NCBI RefSeq assembly: GCF_900166665.1
Contig: NZ_LT800494.1
Span: 3,308,061 to 3,372,060 of the forward strand
DNA length: 64,000 bases
Direction: 5' to 3'
From: Cytobacillus gottheilii
Lineage (GTDB): Bacteria > Bacillota > Bacilli > Bacillales > Cytobacillaceae
Shown: one piece after another, positions 36,660 through 44,222 of the stretch
Layout of the letters: the number at the start of each line of letters is the position of its first letter
How positions within the stretch are numbered: the stretch's first letter is position 1
Translations under genes and position numbers: made by a program
Notes under the pieces: generated by a model
What the model was told of the DNA's origin: nothing
What the model saw: the letters and a program-made list of their open reading frames with translations, nothing else
Databases searched by the model: none

Positions 36660-37277
36660 ATGATTGAAGCTTTGATTCATGGAACCGCCTTGGCATTCGG
36701 TCTTATTTTGCCGCTTGGCGTTCAAAACGTTTTTATTTTTAACCAAGGAGCCATTCATAAAAAATTCACCCGCAGTCTTCCTGCCATTTTAACAGCTGCG
36801 GTCTGTGATACTCTATTAATCCTTTTAGCCATCACTGGAGTATCTCTTATCATTTTCCAGTTTGAATGGTTAACCACGCTTATTTATATCATAGGATTTA
36901 TTTTTCTGATTTATATGGGATGGACTATATTAAAAAGTGACCCAGCAGCGGATCATCAAAAAACAAATATACATTTTACAGCTAAACGCCAAATTACATT
37001 TGCTGCGTCCGTGTCCTTACTAAATCCTCATGCCATTATTGATATCATTGGTGTAATTGGTCCAAATTCATTAGGCTATAAAGGGGTTGAACTAGTTGTT
37101 TTCACACTTTCTTGTATAAGCGTTTCTTGGATTTGGTTTTTCGGACTGGCAATTACGGGAAAAATTTTGGGGAGAGTTGATACAACAGGCAACTTGGTCA
37201 GAAGGTTTAACCAAGTATCAGCATTTCTTATATGGGGGATCGCCATTTATCTTGGAGTGAAAGTGTTTAGCGGTTAA
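36660..37277 (+). CDS. LysE/ArgO-family amino-acid exporter
   Basis: A 205-residue protein with six hydrophobic segments and the LysE-type N-terminus ALAFGLILPLGVQNVFIFNQG. The fifth segment region contains the conserved LLNPHAIID. ArgO/LysE proteins export basic amino acids and toxic analogues. ATG 36660 follows AAGGGGGA. It is divergent from a MocR regulator. The substrate is inferred only from the family. Confidence 0.88.
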   Translation: MIEALIHGTALAFGLILPLGVQNVFIFNQGAIHKKFTRSLPAILTAAVCDTLLILLAITGVSLIIFQFEWLTTLIYIIGFIFLIYMGWTILKSDPAADHQKTNIHFTAKRQITFAASVSLLNPHAIIDIIGVIGPNSLGYKGVELVVFTLSCISVSWIWFFGLAITGKILGRVDTTGNLVRRFNQVSAFLIWGIAIYLGVKVFSG

Positions 37278-37374
37278 ACAATTGCTATATCGTTCTACTT
37301 ATTTAAACGTTTATTACGATTCAATCCTGACAATCTTGGCAGTAAAGGGCTTATCAGCATTTTCACTCTGCCGA

Positions 37375-37572
37375 CTACTTTCCCATTAATGCTTTAAAAA
37401 AGAGTGTGACAATTGCTAAGAATAAAAGCAAGCCTCCTATTGCTCCTAGTGCAGCAGCTCTTTTCTTCAACAAATATTTGGGAGGATACATGCCAGGTTT
37501 TTTGATTAAAAGAAAACAATATCCGGCACAAGCCAGCATGATGAAGCACAAAATAAATAAAATACTTGTCAT
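37375..37572 (-). CDS. Small two-helix membrane protein, unknown function
   Basis: A 65-residue protein with two hydrophobic segments (about 3-22 and 41-60) joined by a basic loop KKPGMYPPKYLLKKR. ATG 37572 has possible ribosome-binding sequences AAGGAGTGGTGG 10 or more bases upstream. I do not recognise a family. The basic loop suggests that both ends lie outside. Confidence 0.6.
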   Translation of the reverse strand: MTSILFILCFIMLACAGYCFLLIKKPGMYPPKYLLKKRAAALGAIGGLLLFLAIVTLFFKALMGK

Positions 37573-37751
37573 CCTTTAACCACCACTCCTTCTTAGCACT
37601 TGTACCAATGTATGCTGACTAAAGCTTTCTTATTAAACACAAAAACGTTTATATAAGGCAATATTGTGTTAAATACATAAAAAGGTGTTTATTGATCGAC
37701 AAAATTTGTGTAAGATAAAACTATGAAAACGTTTTATCTGGGGAGGTTACC

Positions 37752-38123
37752 ATGATGAAGGCAAAATCTTTTCTATTAGGTTTGATTGCCGGAGGTGCGG
37801 CTGCCAGCATTTCTGCCCTTTTAACAGCACCCGCATCCGGGAAAGAAACAAGAACTGTCATTCATACAAATAAAAATATCGTCAAACATCAATTAGATCA
37901 TGTAAAGGAACAGCTCTTAGATATAAAAAGGGCTACTACAACAGTAACAAAAGAAGGAAAAGTGGCTTTTGCGGCAATGTCCAAGGATCTGAAAGGCTCC
38001 GTCAATGACTGGAAAAATGAAATTCGCCCTCATGAACAAAACTTAAAGCGGGAAATCCAAGAGATTGAAACAGCCATTCAAGAATTAGAGACGACATTAA
38101 ATCAAGGCAAAAATTCCAATTAA
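37752..38123 (+). CDS. yhaH: YtxH-domain general-stress-type protein YhaH
   Basis: A 123-residue protein with an N-terminal hydrophobic glycine-rich segment SFLLGLIAGGAAASISALLTAPASGKETR, described here by its core GLIAGGAAASISALLTAP, followed by a long charged coiled-coil-like helix. This is the YtxH/YhaH family; members in B. subtilis belong to the general stress or sporulation response, but the function is not known. ATG 37752 follows GGGGAGG. In B. subtilis, yhaI and scoC follow; here yhaI is absent and a repeat array intervenes. Confidence 0.82.
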   Translation: MMKAKSFLLGLIAGGAAASISALLTAPASGKETRTVIHTNKNIVKHQLDHVKEQLLDIKRATTTVTKEGKVAFAAMSKDLKGSVNDWKNEIRPHEQNLKREIQEIETAIQELETTLNQGKNSN

Positions 38124-38127
38124 GCAC

Positions 38128-38170
38128 AGCATCTTTCCAAGAATTAAAATTCTTAGGAAAGATGCTTTTT
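38128..38170 (+). terminator. Intrinsic terminator of yhaH
   Basis: AGCATCTTTCC and GGAAAGATGCTTTTT pair, with an inner AGAATT/AATTCT stem, followed by a T-run. Confidence 0.88.
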
Positions 38171-38410
38171 AATGCTTTTTCAATATTTTTAAGTTTAATA
38201 CATTAGAAAAGAAGGATTTTTGTCTTTTTACACGAAAACTAATATATTATAAAAATGCTTTTATCCAAAGAAAAGATGAAACAAATCGCCTATTTTAAAA
38301 ACAAAATAACTGAAACACATAACAAGCAACTTCCCAAGAAATAATTTCTAAAAATTTCGCAAATTTATACCTTTATTAATTTTTGTTTTATTGGCATAAT
38401 GATAATATGA

Positions 38411-38948
38411 AATGTGGAAACGGCTTGCTCAGCCCCGACAAGCATAAGGCAAGTCATTTAGAAGGTTGTTCTTTAACCTTCTGGATGGATTGACTTATGA
38501 CCTCGAGGGGCTAGCCGTTGGAACTGGACTACTTAGAATGTGGAAGGCGCTTGCTCAGGGGCGACAAGCTTAAGACAAGTCGGCTGGAAGGTTGTACTTT
38601 AACCTTCTAGACGGATTGGCTTAAGACCTCGAGCCCCTAGCGCCCTGGAACTGGACTACTTAGAATGTGGAAACGGCTTGTTCAGCCCCGACAAGCATAA
38701 GGCAAGACATATAGAAGGTTGGTCTTTAACCTTCTGGATGGATTGACTTATGACCTCGAGGGGCTAGCCGTTGGAACTGGACTACTTGAAATGTGGAAGG
38801 CGCTTGCTCAGGGGCGACAAGCTTAAGACAAGTCGGCTGGAAGGTTGTACTTTAACCTTCTAGACGGATTGGCTTAAGACCTCGAGCCCCTAGCGCCTGG
38901 AACTGGACTACTTAGAATGTGAAAACGGCTTGTTCAGCCCCGACAAGC
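38411..38948 (+). repeat. Tandem array of about 126-bp hairpin units (family 2) upstream of scoC
   Basis: Units start at AATGTGG/AATGTGA at 38411, 38537, 38664, 38790 and 38916, spaced 126-127 bases; the last is a 33-base fragment. Two subtypes alternate, A-B-A-B-(A). Each unit contains the central stem AGAAGGTT/AACCTTCT (GGAAGGTT in B) and complementary outer arms. The A arms are AGCCCC/GGGGCT and AACGGC/GCCGTT; the B arms are AGGGGC/GCCCCT and GGCGC/GCGCC. Both arms change together, so pairing is kept. The array ends 34 bases before the scoC ribosome-binding site, in sense orientation. Confidence 0.92.
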
Positions 38949-38995
38949 AAAAAAACCGGAATTTTAATTTCCTTATAAAGCAGGTGAATATGTGT

Positions 38996-39571
38996 ATGTC
39001 AAATAAAGAATATACAATGAAAGAAGCATTACTTTTCAGCCAAAGAATAGCGCAGTTAAGTAAAGCATTATGGAAAGCTGTTGAAAAGGATTGGCAAAAT
39101 TGGATTAAACCATATGATCTTAATATTAACGAGCATCATATTTTATGGATTTCGTATCACTTGAATGGAGCATCTATTTCAGATGTAGCCAAATTTGGGG
39201 TTATGCATGTTTCTACTGCGTTCAACTTTTCAAAAAAGTTAGAGGAACGAGGCTATTTGCGTTTTTCTAAGAAGGAAAGTGATAAAAGAAATACGTATAT
39301 TGAAATTACGCAAGAAGGTGAAAACGTTTTACTAAATATGATGGAGTCTTATAAACCTGAAGAAAACTCAGTATTTTCAGGGGCATCACCTTTGCGGGAA
39401 CTATATGGAAAATTCCCTGATGTCATCGAAGTAATGACAATCGTACGAAATATTTATGGTGATGATTTTATGGAGATTTTCGAGAAATCGTTTGCAAACA
39501 TAGAAAACGAATTTACCGATAACAATGGAACAATTGAGAAAAAAGATAAATCGGAAAAAGAACTCGTTTAA
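38996..39571 (+). CDS. scoC: MarR-family transition-state regulator ScoC (Hpr)
   Basis: A 191-residue winged-helix regulator with [20 protein letters not shown] and IAKFG-type core [20 protein letters not shown] nearly identical to B. subtilis Hpr. It represses extracellular protease, peptide-transport and sporulation genes during the transition phase. Of two ATGs, 38996 ([10 protein letters not shown]) is best spaced from AGGTGA; 38990 is too close. The upstream region is a hairpin-repeat array rather than ordinary promoter DNA, so its control may differ from B. subtilis. The C-terminus is highly charged. Confidence 0.92.
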   Translation: MSNKEYTMKEALLFSQRIAQLSKALWKAVEKDWQNWIKPYDLNINEHHILWISYHLNGASISDVAKFGVMHVSTAFNFSKKLEERGYLRFSKKESDKRNTYIEITQEGENVLLNMMESYKPEENSVFSGASPLRELYGKFPDVIEVMTIVRNIYGDDFMEIFEKSFANIENEFTDNNGTIEKKDKSEKELV

Positions 39572-40004
39572 TCAAAGCTAGGCTTCCCCACTTCCCCGGA
39601 GAATTCGTTTGGCCCAATGCGCCTCATTCAAGTCCAGCTGTAACTATGCATCTCGTTTTATGATCACCACACAGCTGGACCACTTAAATCATTTCCAAGT
39701 TCTCATTGATACCATCTTTAAAACCCAAGTAACACTACGCATGCATATTTCTTAGAAAACCACCGATGGCAATGCAATCAACTTGGCTTCCTTGCACTCA
39801 TTTTTCCTTCTGAATGAGATGCTTCGTCTAATCCGATCCTATGCTGCTTATTTATACTTCCTTTTCTGCTATTATAGAAGAAAAAATTGTCCATCGGTTT
39901 GTAAAATTAACCATAAAAATACCTATTGATTTTTCATGCTATTCATCGTAAAGTATCTTAGTAAGTTTGGTCTTACTTAATACTTCTCCCTTTGGAGGTC
40001 CGAC
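39572..40004 (+). other. 430-base intergenic region after scoC
   Basis: It contains an inverted repeat AAGTCCAGCTGT/ACAGCTGGAC (39631-39681) with a long loop and no T-run, perhaps a weak scoC terminator. The inverted repeat TTAGTAAG/CTTACTTAA (39958-39980) lies just upstream of the next gene. I see no small gene. Confidence 0.6.
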
Positions 40005-40553
40005 ATGATGAACTGCTGGAAGACGATTAATTTCACAAAACAATATAGACCCGAGCGGCTTTTTATATTGTCTTCCTTAACTATGCTACTTACATTTATT
40101 ACAGTGTATGTACCTGCAACCTATATTTTTGTTCCGAATTCGTTTTATGATAATTATTTTATTTTATTTGTGGCAGGGATGTGGATTCTTTATCCGCTTC
40201 ATAAGATTCTCCACTTTATTCCCTTAATGCATTGCGGAAAAAAAATCAAGAAAACGGCTGAAATGAGATTTGGCATTATTCCGATTCTGCACTTTATGGT
40301 CACTGAACCTATATCGCGGTTTGTATTTGTTATTGCACTTTGCACACCTTTTATTGTGATTAACTGTTTGCTGATTGCCGGATGCTTTCTTCTACCTCAT
40401 TATGTTCACTATTTTGTTATCTTAATAGCTTACCATACGGGGATTTGTTTTTTTGACATGATTATTATGAAAGATATAATGAGAGCACCTGCACACTCCT
40501 TTATAGAGGAAAATGAGGATGGCTTTGAAATTTTACTTCAAAGAGAAGGATAA
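40005..40553 (+). CDS. DUF3267-like membrane protein
   Basis: A 182-residue protein with four hydrophobic segments. The sequence HKILHFIPL at about residue 67 resembles the HExxH-like motif of DUF3267 proteins, but Glu is replaced by Lys, so zinc-protease activity is doubtful. ATG 40005 lies 6 bases after GGAGG; a second ATG follows immediately. A terminator hairpin lies downstream. It sits between scoC and the prsA region, as related genes do in other Bacillaceae. The function is unknown. Confidence 0.7.
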   Translation: MMNCWKTINFTKQYRPERLFILSSLTMLLTFITVYVPATYIFVPNSFYDNYFILFVAGMWILYPLHKILHFIPLMHCGKKIKKTAEMRFGIIPILHFMVTEPISRFVFVIALCTPFIVINCLLIAGCFLLPHYVHYFVILIAYHTGICFFDMIIMKDIMRAPAHSFIEENEDGFEILLQREG

Positions 40554-40626
40554 AAAACGCAAATAAACCATTACTGTAAGATAATAAGAAGTATTTACAC
40601 AGAACTGTATGATACCCTTTTATCTT

Positions 40627-40658
40627 AAAAGACATCCTCATAAAGGATGTCTTTTTTT
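40627..40658 (+). terminator. Intrinsic terminator
   Basis: AAAAGACATCC and GGATGTCTTTTTTT form a 10-bp stem with a 6-base loop and a T-run after the DUF3267-like gene. Confidence 0.9.
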
Positions 40659-40778
40659 CATAAGCTTATTGTAAATGGGAAAGATTATCATGTTACAGTC
40701 TTAAATACTATCTTTTTTATTTAAATTTTGTTATTGTAATTAAGTAAGAAAACTTCGCCGATGGGGAGGGAATCTTCG

Positions 40779-40958
40779 TTGATCTCCATTTTTATTGTGT
40801 TTGCTATATTTATTTTATTCTATATTAACAAAATGACATATTCCCTTTGTCTGCAAAAGGAAATACCTGAAGAACGCCAGCCAAAGGTTTATAGGACAAT
40901 TAATGTTCTGATCACGATTCTTCTTATTTCTTCTTTTGTAGAAATTTCATTTACGTAA
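40779..40958 (+). CDS. Small membrane protein, unknown function
   Basis: A 59-residue protein with two hydrophobic segments (ISIFIVFAIFILFYI and VLITILLISSFVEIS) and a charged loop CLQKEIPEERQPKVYR. The frame extends to ATG 40761, but GGGGAGGG inside it is a good ribosome-binding site for TTG 40779. A strong terminator follows, which supports a real gene. No family is recognised. Confidence 0.65.
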   Translation: MISIFIVFAIFILFYINKMTYSLCLQKEIPEERQPKVYRTINVLITILLISSFVEISFT

Positions 40959-40962
40959 TGCC

Positions 40963-40999
40963 AAATAACCAAGCTGTATAGAACAGCTTGGTTATTTTT
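40963..40999 (+). terminator. Intrinsic terminator
   Basis: AATAACCAAGCTGT and ACAGCTTGGTTATTTTTG form a 14-bp stem with a short loop and a T-run. Confidence 0.9.
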
Positions 41000-41040
41000 G
41001 TTTCATTTTTTATAAATGGTATAAGAATATGAATTGCATA

Positions 41041-41070
41041 TGCAAAGGACGCTGTTTAGCGTCCTTTGCA
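41041..41070. terminator. Strong hairpin between convergent small genes
   Basis: TGCAAAGGACGC and GCGTCCTTTGCA are perfectly complementary around a 6-base loop. The T-run is poor on both strands, so terminator function for the minus-strand spore protein gene is likely but unproven. Confidence 0.6.
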
Positions 41071-41170
41071 TTTCCCCGGCTAAATCCGGGAGATACTCAT
41101 ACTGATATAATACCATCAGCATTCCTTATATAAGAAAGTATCCTTCATTTACAAGGTACGGTCTTCTAAA

Positions 41171-41266
41171 TTACAGCCAAGAAGCTCCGATGATAATTAA
41201 CAGAATGAAAAGAACTACGATTAACGCGAAACCTCCACCATAACCATATCCGTTTGAACCAGACAT
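41171..41266 (-). CDS. YjcZ-family sporulation micropeptide (31 residues)
   Basis: A 31-residue peptide starting MSGSNGYGYGGGFALIVVLF and ending in a hydrophobic stretch to GASWL. Short Gly/Tyr-rich heads followed by FALIVVLFILLII define the YjcZ/SscA-type spore assembly peptides. ATG 41266 follows AAGGAGGAA. Such peptides are made in the mother cell under late sigma factors in B. subtilis; here that is inference. It has a paralogue immediately upstream. Confidence 0.88.
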   Translation of the reverse strand: MSGSNGYGYGGGFALIVVLFILLIIIGASWL

Positions 41267-41295
41267 TCAAATTCCTCCTTTCTCGTTGGGACAAA

Positions 41296-41310
41296 GGGTT
41301 CAGAGAACCC
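41296..41310 (-). terminator. Short hairpin after the upstream YjcZ gene
   Basis: GGGTTC and GAACCC form a 6-bp stem with a 3-base loop in the gap between the two micropeptide genes. Without a T-run on the minus strand it may only attenuate or stabilise the transcript. Confidence 0.35.
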
Positions 41311-41324
41311 AATGTCTTTTTAAA

Positions 41325-41408
41325 TTAAAGCCATGCTGCACCAACGATGATCAATAAGATGAACAACACAACGATTAAAGCGAATCCGCTGCCGTATGCA
41401 CCGCCCAT
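41325..41408 (-). CDS. YjcZ-family sporulation micropeptide (27 residues)
   Basis: A 27-residue peptide, MGGAYGSGFALIVVLFILLI followed by IVGAAWL. It shares the FALIVVLFILLII core with the peptide at 41171-41266, so the two genes are a tandem duplication. ATG 41408 follows GGGAGGTG. It would be a small membrane-spanning or spore-coat assembly peptide. Confidence 0.88.
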   Translation of the reverse strand: MGGAYGSGFALIVVLFILLIIVGAAWL

Positions 41409-41839
41409 GATAACACCTCCCTCATAGGTTGCTACCATATACTATTCAAAGCCTTCTGTTTTCGAGTAGGCATTTTCACCAGGAATCTGAAATTTCTTTC
41501 CTGGCTGTTTTTCAAAACCGCTTATCGCAGTTTCTATGTATCATATGTAGCAAATCAAAATTCGGGATAGGCAAATACCCAAATTTTTTAAATTGACTAT
41601 GTAGTTTTATTTTTTTTATTAAATACATTATGGTATAGTAATGGATGTGTATAAAAGATAGGCTTATTTCTAAATGTTGGTTGTTTCTTTAATGAATCGA
41701 ATGCAATGCAACGATGATGGGCTGCCATCAGCATCTGGAAAACCTTTCATTCATTAACTAGCGTGAAGCACTAAATCACTTTAAAACAACTGCGTTTATG
41801 AAAGCTGCCAATTGAAATTAACGATTAGGAGTGTTCAAC
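41409..41839 (+). other. 430-base region between micropeptide genes and prsA
   Basis: It holds the minus-strand promoter of the YjcZ pair, an inverted repeat CCAGGAA/TTCCTGG (41479-41505), an A/T-rich prsA promoter zone around 41590-41645, and a structured prsA leader (41689-41757). No additional gene is seen. Confidence 0.6.
41689..41757 (+). promoter_or_regulatory. Structured 5' leader of prsA
   Basis: The outer arms TTAATGAAT (41689-41697) and ATTCATTAA (41749-41757) are perfectly complementary. Inside them GATGG (41716-41720) pairs with CCATC (41725-41729) across GCTG. The nested arrangement lies 80 bases before the prsA start and suggests a folded leader. No known riboswitch class was recognised. 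Confidence 0.5.
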
Positions 41840-42766
41840 ATGAAGAAATGGGTTATTTCCTTCTCCCTTGCTGCTGGAGTTTTAGGATTAAGTGCATGTA
41901 GCAGTGGAGGTTCTGATGCTGTTGTTGAAACAGGAAATGGCGATATAACGAAGGACGAGCTTTATGAAGCAATGAAGGAAAAATATGGTGAGCAGACACT
42001 TCGAGAACTTGTTTATGAAAAAGTTCTTTCCGAAAATTATGAAGTTTCAGATGAAGAATTGAATGAGCAAATTGATGAACTAAAGCAGCAGCTTGGCGCA
42101 AACTTTGAGCTTGCATTACAGCAATATGGTTATCAAGATGAAGATCAACTTAGAGAAACACTGCGTGCTACTTTATTGCAGGAAAAAGCAGCTGTGAAAG
42201 ATGTTGAAGTGACTGAAGAAGAAGTTCAGGAGTACTATGACAATTATCAGCCTCGAATTAAAGCACGCCATATTCTAGTAGAAGATGAGGCAACTGCAAC
42301 CGAAGTAAAACAAAAGCTTGATGATGGCGGAAACTTCGAAGAATTAGCAACTGAATATTCTCAAGATCCTGGCTCTGCTGCTAATGGCGGTGACCTAGGC
42401 TGGTTTGGACAAGGTCAAATGGTTGCAGAATTCGAAGAAGCGGCATATGCGCTTGATGTAGATCAAATTAGTGAGCCTGTTCAATCTCAACATGGTTTCC
42501 ATATAATCCAAGTAACTGAAAAAGAAGAGAAAAAATCTTTTGACGAGATGAAAGATGATATGGAATATGATCTTAAAGTAACTAAACTTCAACAGGATCC
42601 AACAATTGTACAAGCTGCACTTGATAGAGAATTAAAAGATGCGAATGTAGATATTAAAGATGAAGATTTGAAGGGCATCATTAGTGACAGCTCTGCAGCA
42701 GATGAGAATGCTGACGAAGAGGGCGCTGACGAAAGCACTGAAGAATCAGAAACTGAAGCAAAGTAA
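41840..42766 (+). CDS. prsA: Foldase lipoprotein PrsA
   Basis: A 308-residue exported lipoprotein. The signal peptide ends in lipobox LSA-C, then a Ser/Gly linker. The central parvulin-type prolyl isomerase domain (about 130-220) contains [33 protein letters not shown] and [10 protein letters not shown]. The C-terminus is very acidic. PrsA folds secreted proteins at the membrane-wall interface. ATG 41840 follows AGGAGTG; the GTG at 41831 is inside that site. It is a single gene with its own terminator and a structured leader. Confidence 0.94.
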   Translation: MKKWVISFSLAAGVLGLSACSSGGSDAVVETGNGDITKDELYEAMKEKYGEQTLRELVYEKVLSENYEVSDEELNEQIDELKQQLGANFELALQQYGYQDEDQLRETLRATLLQEKAAVKDVEVTEEEVQEYYDNYQPRIKARHILVEDEATATEVKQKLDDGGNFEELATEYSQDPGSAANGGDLGWFGQGQMVAEFEEAAYALDVDQISEPVQSQHGFHIIQVTEKEEKKSFDEMKDDMEYDLKVTKLQQDPTIVQAALDRELKDANVDIKDEDLKGIISDSSAADENADEEGADESTEESETEAK

Positions 42767-42776
42767 AATAAAATTA

Positions 42777-42808
42777 AACGGGCTCCTGAAAAGGAACCCG
42801 TTTTTTTA
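42777..42808 (+). terminator. Intrinsic terminator of prsA
   Basis: AAACGGGCTCC and GGAACCCGTTTTTTT pair (one bulge) around a short loop and end in a long T-run. Confidence 0.9.
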
Positions 42809-42831
42809 TTCAAGCATGTTTTTATACGTAC

Positions 42832-43017
42832 TCAGCCAAAGGAGCGTTCTCCCGCCTTTTTCTCTTCCTTCTTTTCTTCCAGCCGCTGCATATACACTTC
42901 ACCTTCGCGCTCAATGATTTCATTTTCCTCTCGTCTTTCATCTCTGCCTGTTTTTATGGCCATAATCGCACAAAAAACGATTCCTGCCGCAATAAAATAG
43001 ACCCACATTGGAATCAT
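42832..43017 (-). CDS. yhaL: Sporulation-associated small protein YhaL
   Basis: A 61-residue protein with one N-terminal membrane segment (WVYFIAAGIVFCAIMA) and a charged helical tail EREGEVYMQRLEEKKEEKK. It resembles B. subtilis YhaL, which lies beside prsA and is linked to sporulation. ATG 43017 lies behind a GGGATGGGGG ribosome-binding region. It is convergent with prsA. The exact role is unknown. Confidence 0.8.
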   Translation of the reverse strand: MIPMWVYFIAAGIVFCAIMAIKTGRDERREENEIIEREGEVYMQRLEEKKEEKKAGERSFG

Positions 43018-43140
43018 GTTATACCCCCATCCCGATTGGTTTGTCCTGCTATCTATTAAACTTTATGCAAATTTCATAGATTTTATGCTATTTTTTTATA
43101 GAATTAGAGTCTATGCTGAACTGCTGATGTTCAAATAAAA

Positions 43141-43172
43141 AAAACCAAGATTTTTTAAAATCTTGGTTTTTC
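43141..43172. terminator. Terminator of yhaM
   Basis: AAAACCAAGATTTT and AAAATCTTGGTTTTT form a 14-bp stem, with A- and T-runs on both sides. Confidence 0.88.
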
Positions 43173-43178
43173 TATGTT

Positions 43179-44123
43179 TTATTTATGAAAGGTTGGTTTA
43201 TAAAAGGAACGATTATCAAGTGCAAAAACTCGTTCTGTAAATTCACCTGGTTTGGTGCGGTCAAGTGCACGGTCTAGCATATTCATTTTTGCATCTAAAT
43301 TATCAATATAATGGAGGATTTCTGCTTCTTTAATCATCGGCGGTTTCGGACTCCCCCACTCTGCCTTTCCATGGTGAGAAAGAACGAGATGCTGAAGAAC
43401 CATAATCTCTTCTCCGCTTATAGAAAGCTCCTCCGCTGCCTTGCCGATTTCATTTACCATAATGGTAATATGTCCAAGCAAGTTCCCTTCGATTGTATAC
43501 ACAGTTGAAATGGGCCCAGAGAGCTCTGTTACCTTACCTAAATCATGAAGAATAACACCTGCATATAGAAGGTCTTTATCCAGACTAGGATAGAGTCCTG
43601 CAATAGATTTTGCCAGATCAAGCATAGATACAACATGATAGGCTAAGCCGGAAACAAATTCATGATGGTTTTTGGTTGCAGCTGGAAATTCCAAAAACGC
43701 TTTCTGGTGTTTTTTCAGCAAATGCCTTGTAATCCTTTGTACATTCGGATTTTTCATTTCGAATATATATTGAGTGATTTTACTCATCATTTCATCAGTA
43801 CTTACTGGCGCAGTTTCCAGGAAATCTGCTAGTTTTACCGGATCTGTTGGAGACGCTGGTCTAATTTGGCGGATACGAAGCTGATTACGTCCACGATAGT
43901 TTAATATATCTCCAGCGACTTTTACAATGGTTTCAGGACTATAGCTTTTTTCATCATCATCTGAAACATCCCAGAGCTTCGCTTCAATCTCCCCGCTCTG
44001 ATCCTGAAATATTAAGGTTAAAAACGGCTTCCCGTTGCTGGCAATCCCTTTTGTTGCGTTTTTGATCAGCAGAAATACTTCTATTTGTTCTCCAACTTCG
44101 TAATATACAATTCCTTTGCTCAT
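43179..44123 (-). CDS. yhaM: 3'-5' exoribonuclease YhaM
   Basis: A 314-residue nuclease identical in length to B. subtilis YhaM. It has an N-terminal OB-fold (about 15-85) and a C-terminal HD domain with [19 protein letters not shown] and VILHDLGK (about 160-215), which holds the metal-binding His and Asp residues. It trims RNA 3' ends and single-stranded DNA with Mn2+. The frame reaches 44222, but ATG 44123 ([13 protein letters not shown]) matches the family start. It lies 99 bases downstream of yhaN and probably shares its transcript. Confidence 0.94.
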   Translation of the reverse strand: MSKGIVYYEVGEQIEVFLLIKNATKGIASNGKPFLTLIFQDQSGEIEAKLWDVSDDDEKSYSPETIVKVAGDILNYRGRNQLRIRQIRPASPTDPVKLADFLETAPVSTDEMMSKITQYIFEMKNPNVQRITRHLLKKHQKAFLEFPAATKNHHEFVSGLAYHVVSMLDLAKSIAGLYPSLDKDLLYAGVILHDLGKVTELSGPISTVYTIEGNLLGHITIMVNEIGKAAEELSISGEEIMVLQHLVLSHHGKAEWGSPKPPMIKEAEILHYIDNLDAKMNMLDRALDRTKPGEFTERVFALDNRSFYKPTFHK

Positions 44124-44222
44124 ACGTGCACCGACGCTCCCTTCTATGAAAATAGTATAACATAGAAAGCAATCGTTTCGAAATTCATGTAAGAACTGCC
44201 AGCCTGCAGCACACATGATCAA

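Larger units (their letters stand above)
38124..38995 (+). other. 870-base yhaH-scoC intergenic region
   Basis: It begins with the yhaH terminator, continues with about 240 AT-rich bases, and then consists of the hairpin-repeat array (38411-38948) right up to the scoC ribosome-binding site. No gene is visible. Confidence 0.8.

Noticed and set aside
38411-38948. CRISPR array
   Set aside because: Units are about 126 bases with no constant-repeat/variable-spacer alternation, and the unit itself folds into a hairpin. No cas gene is present.
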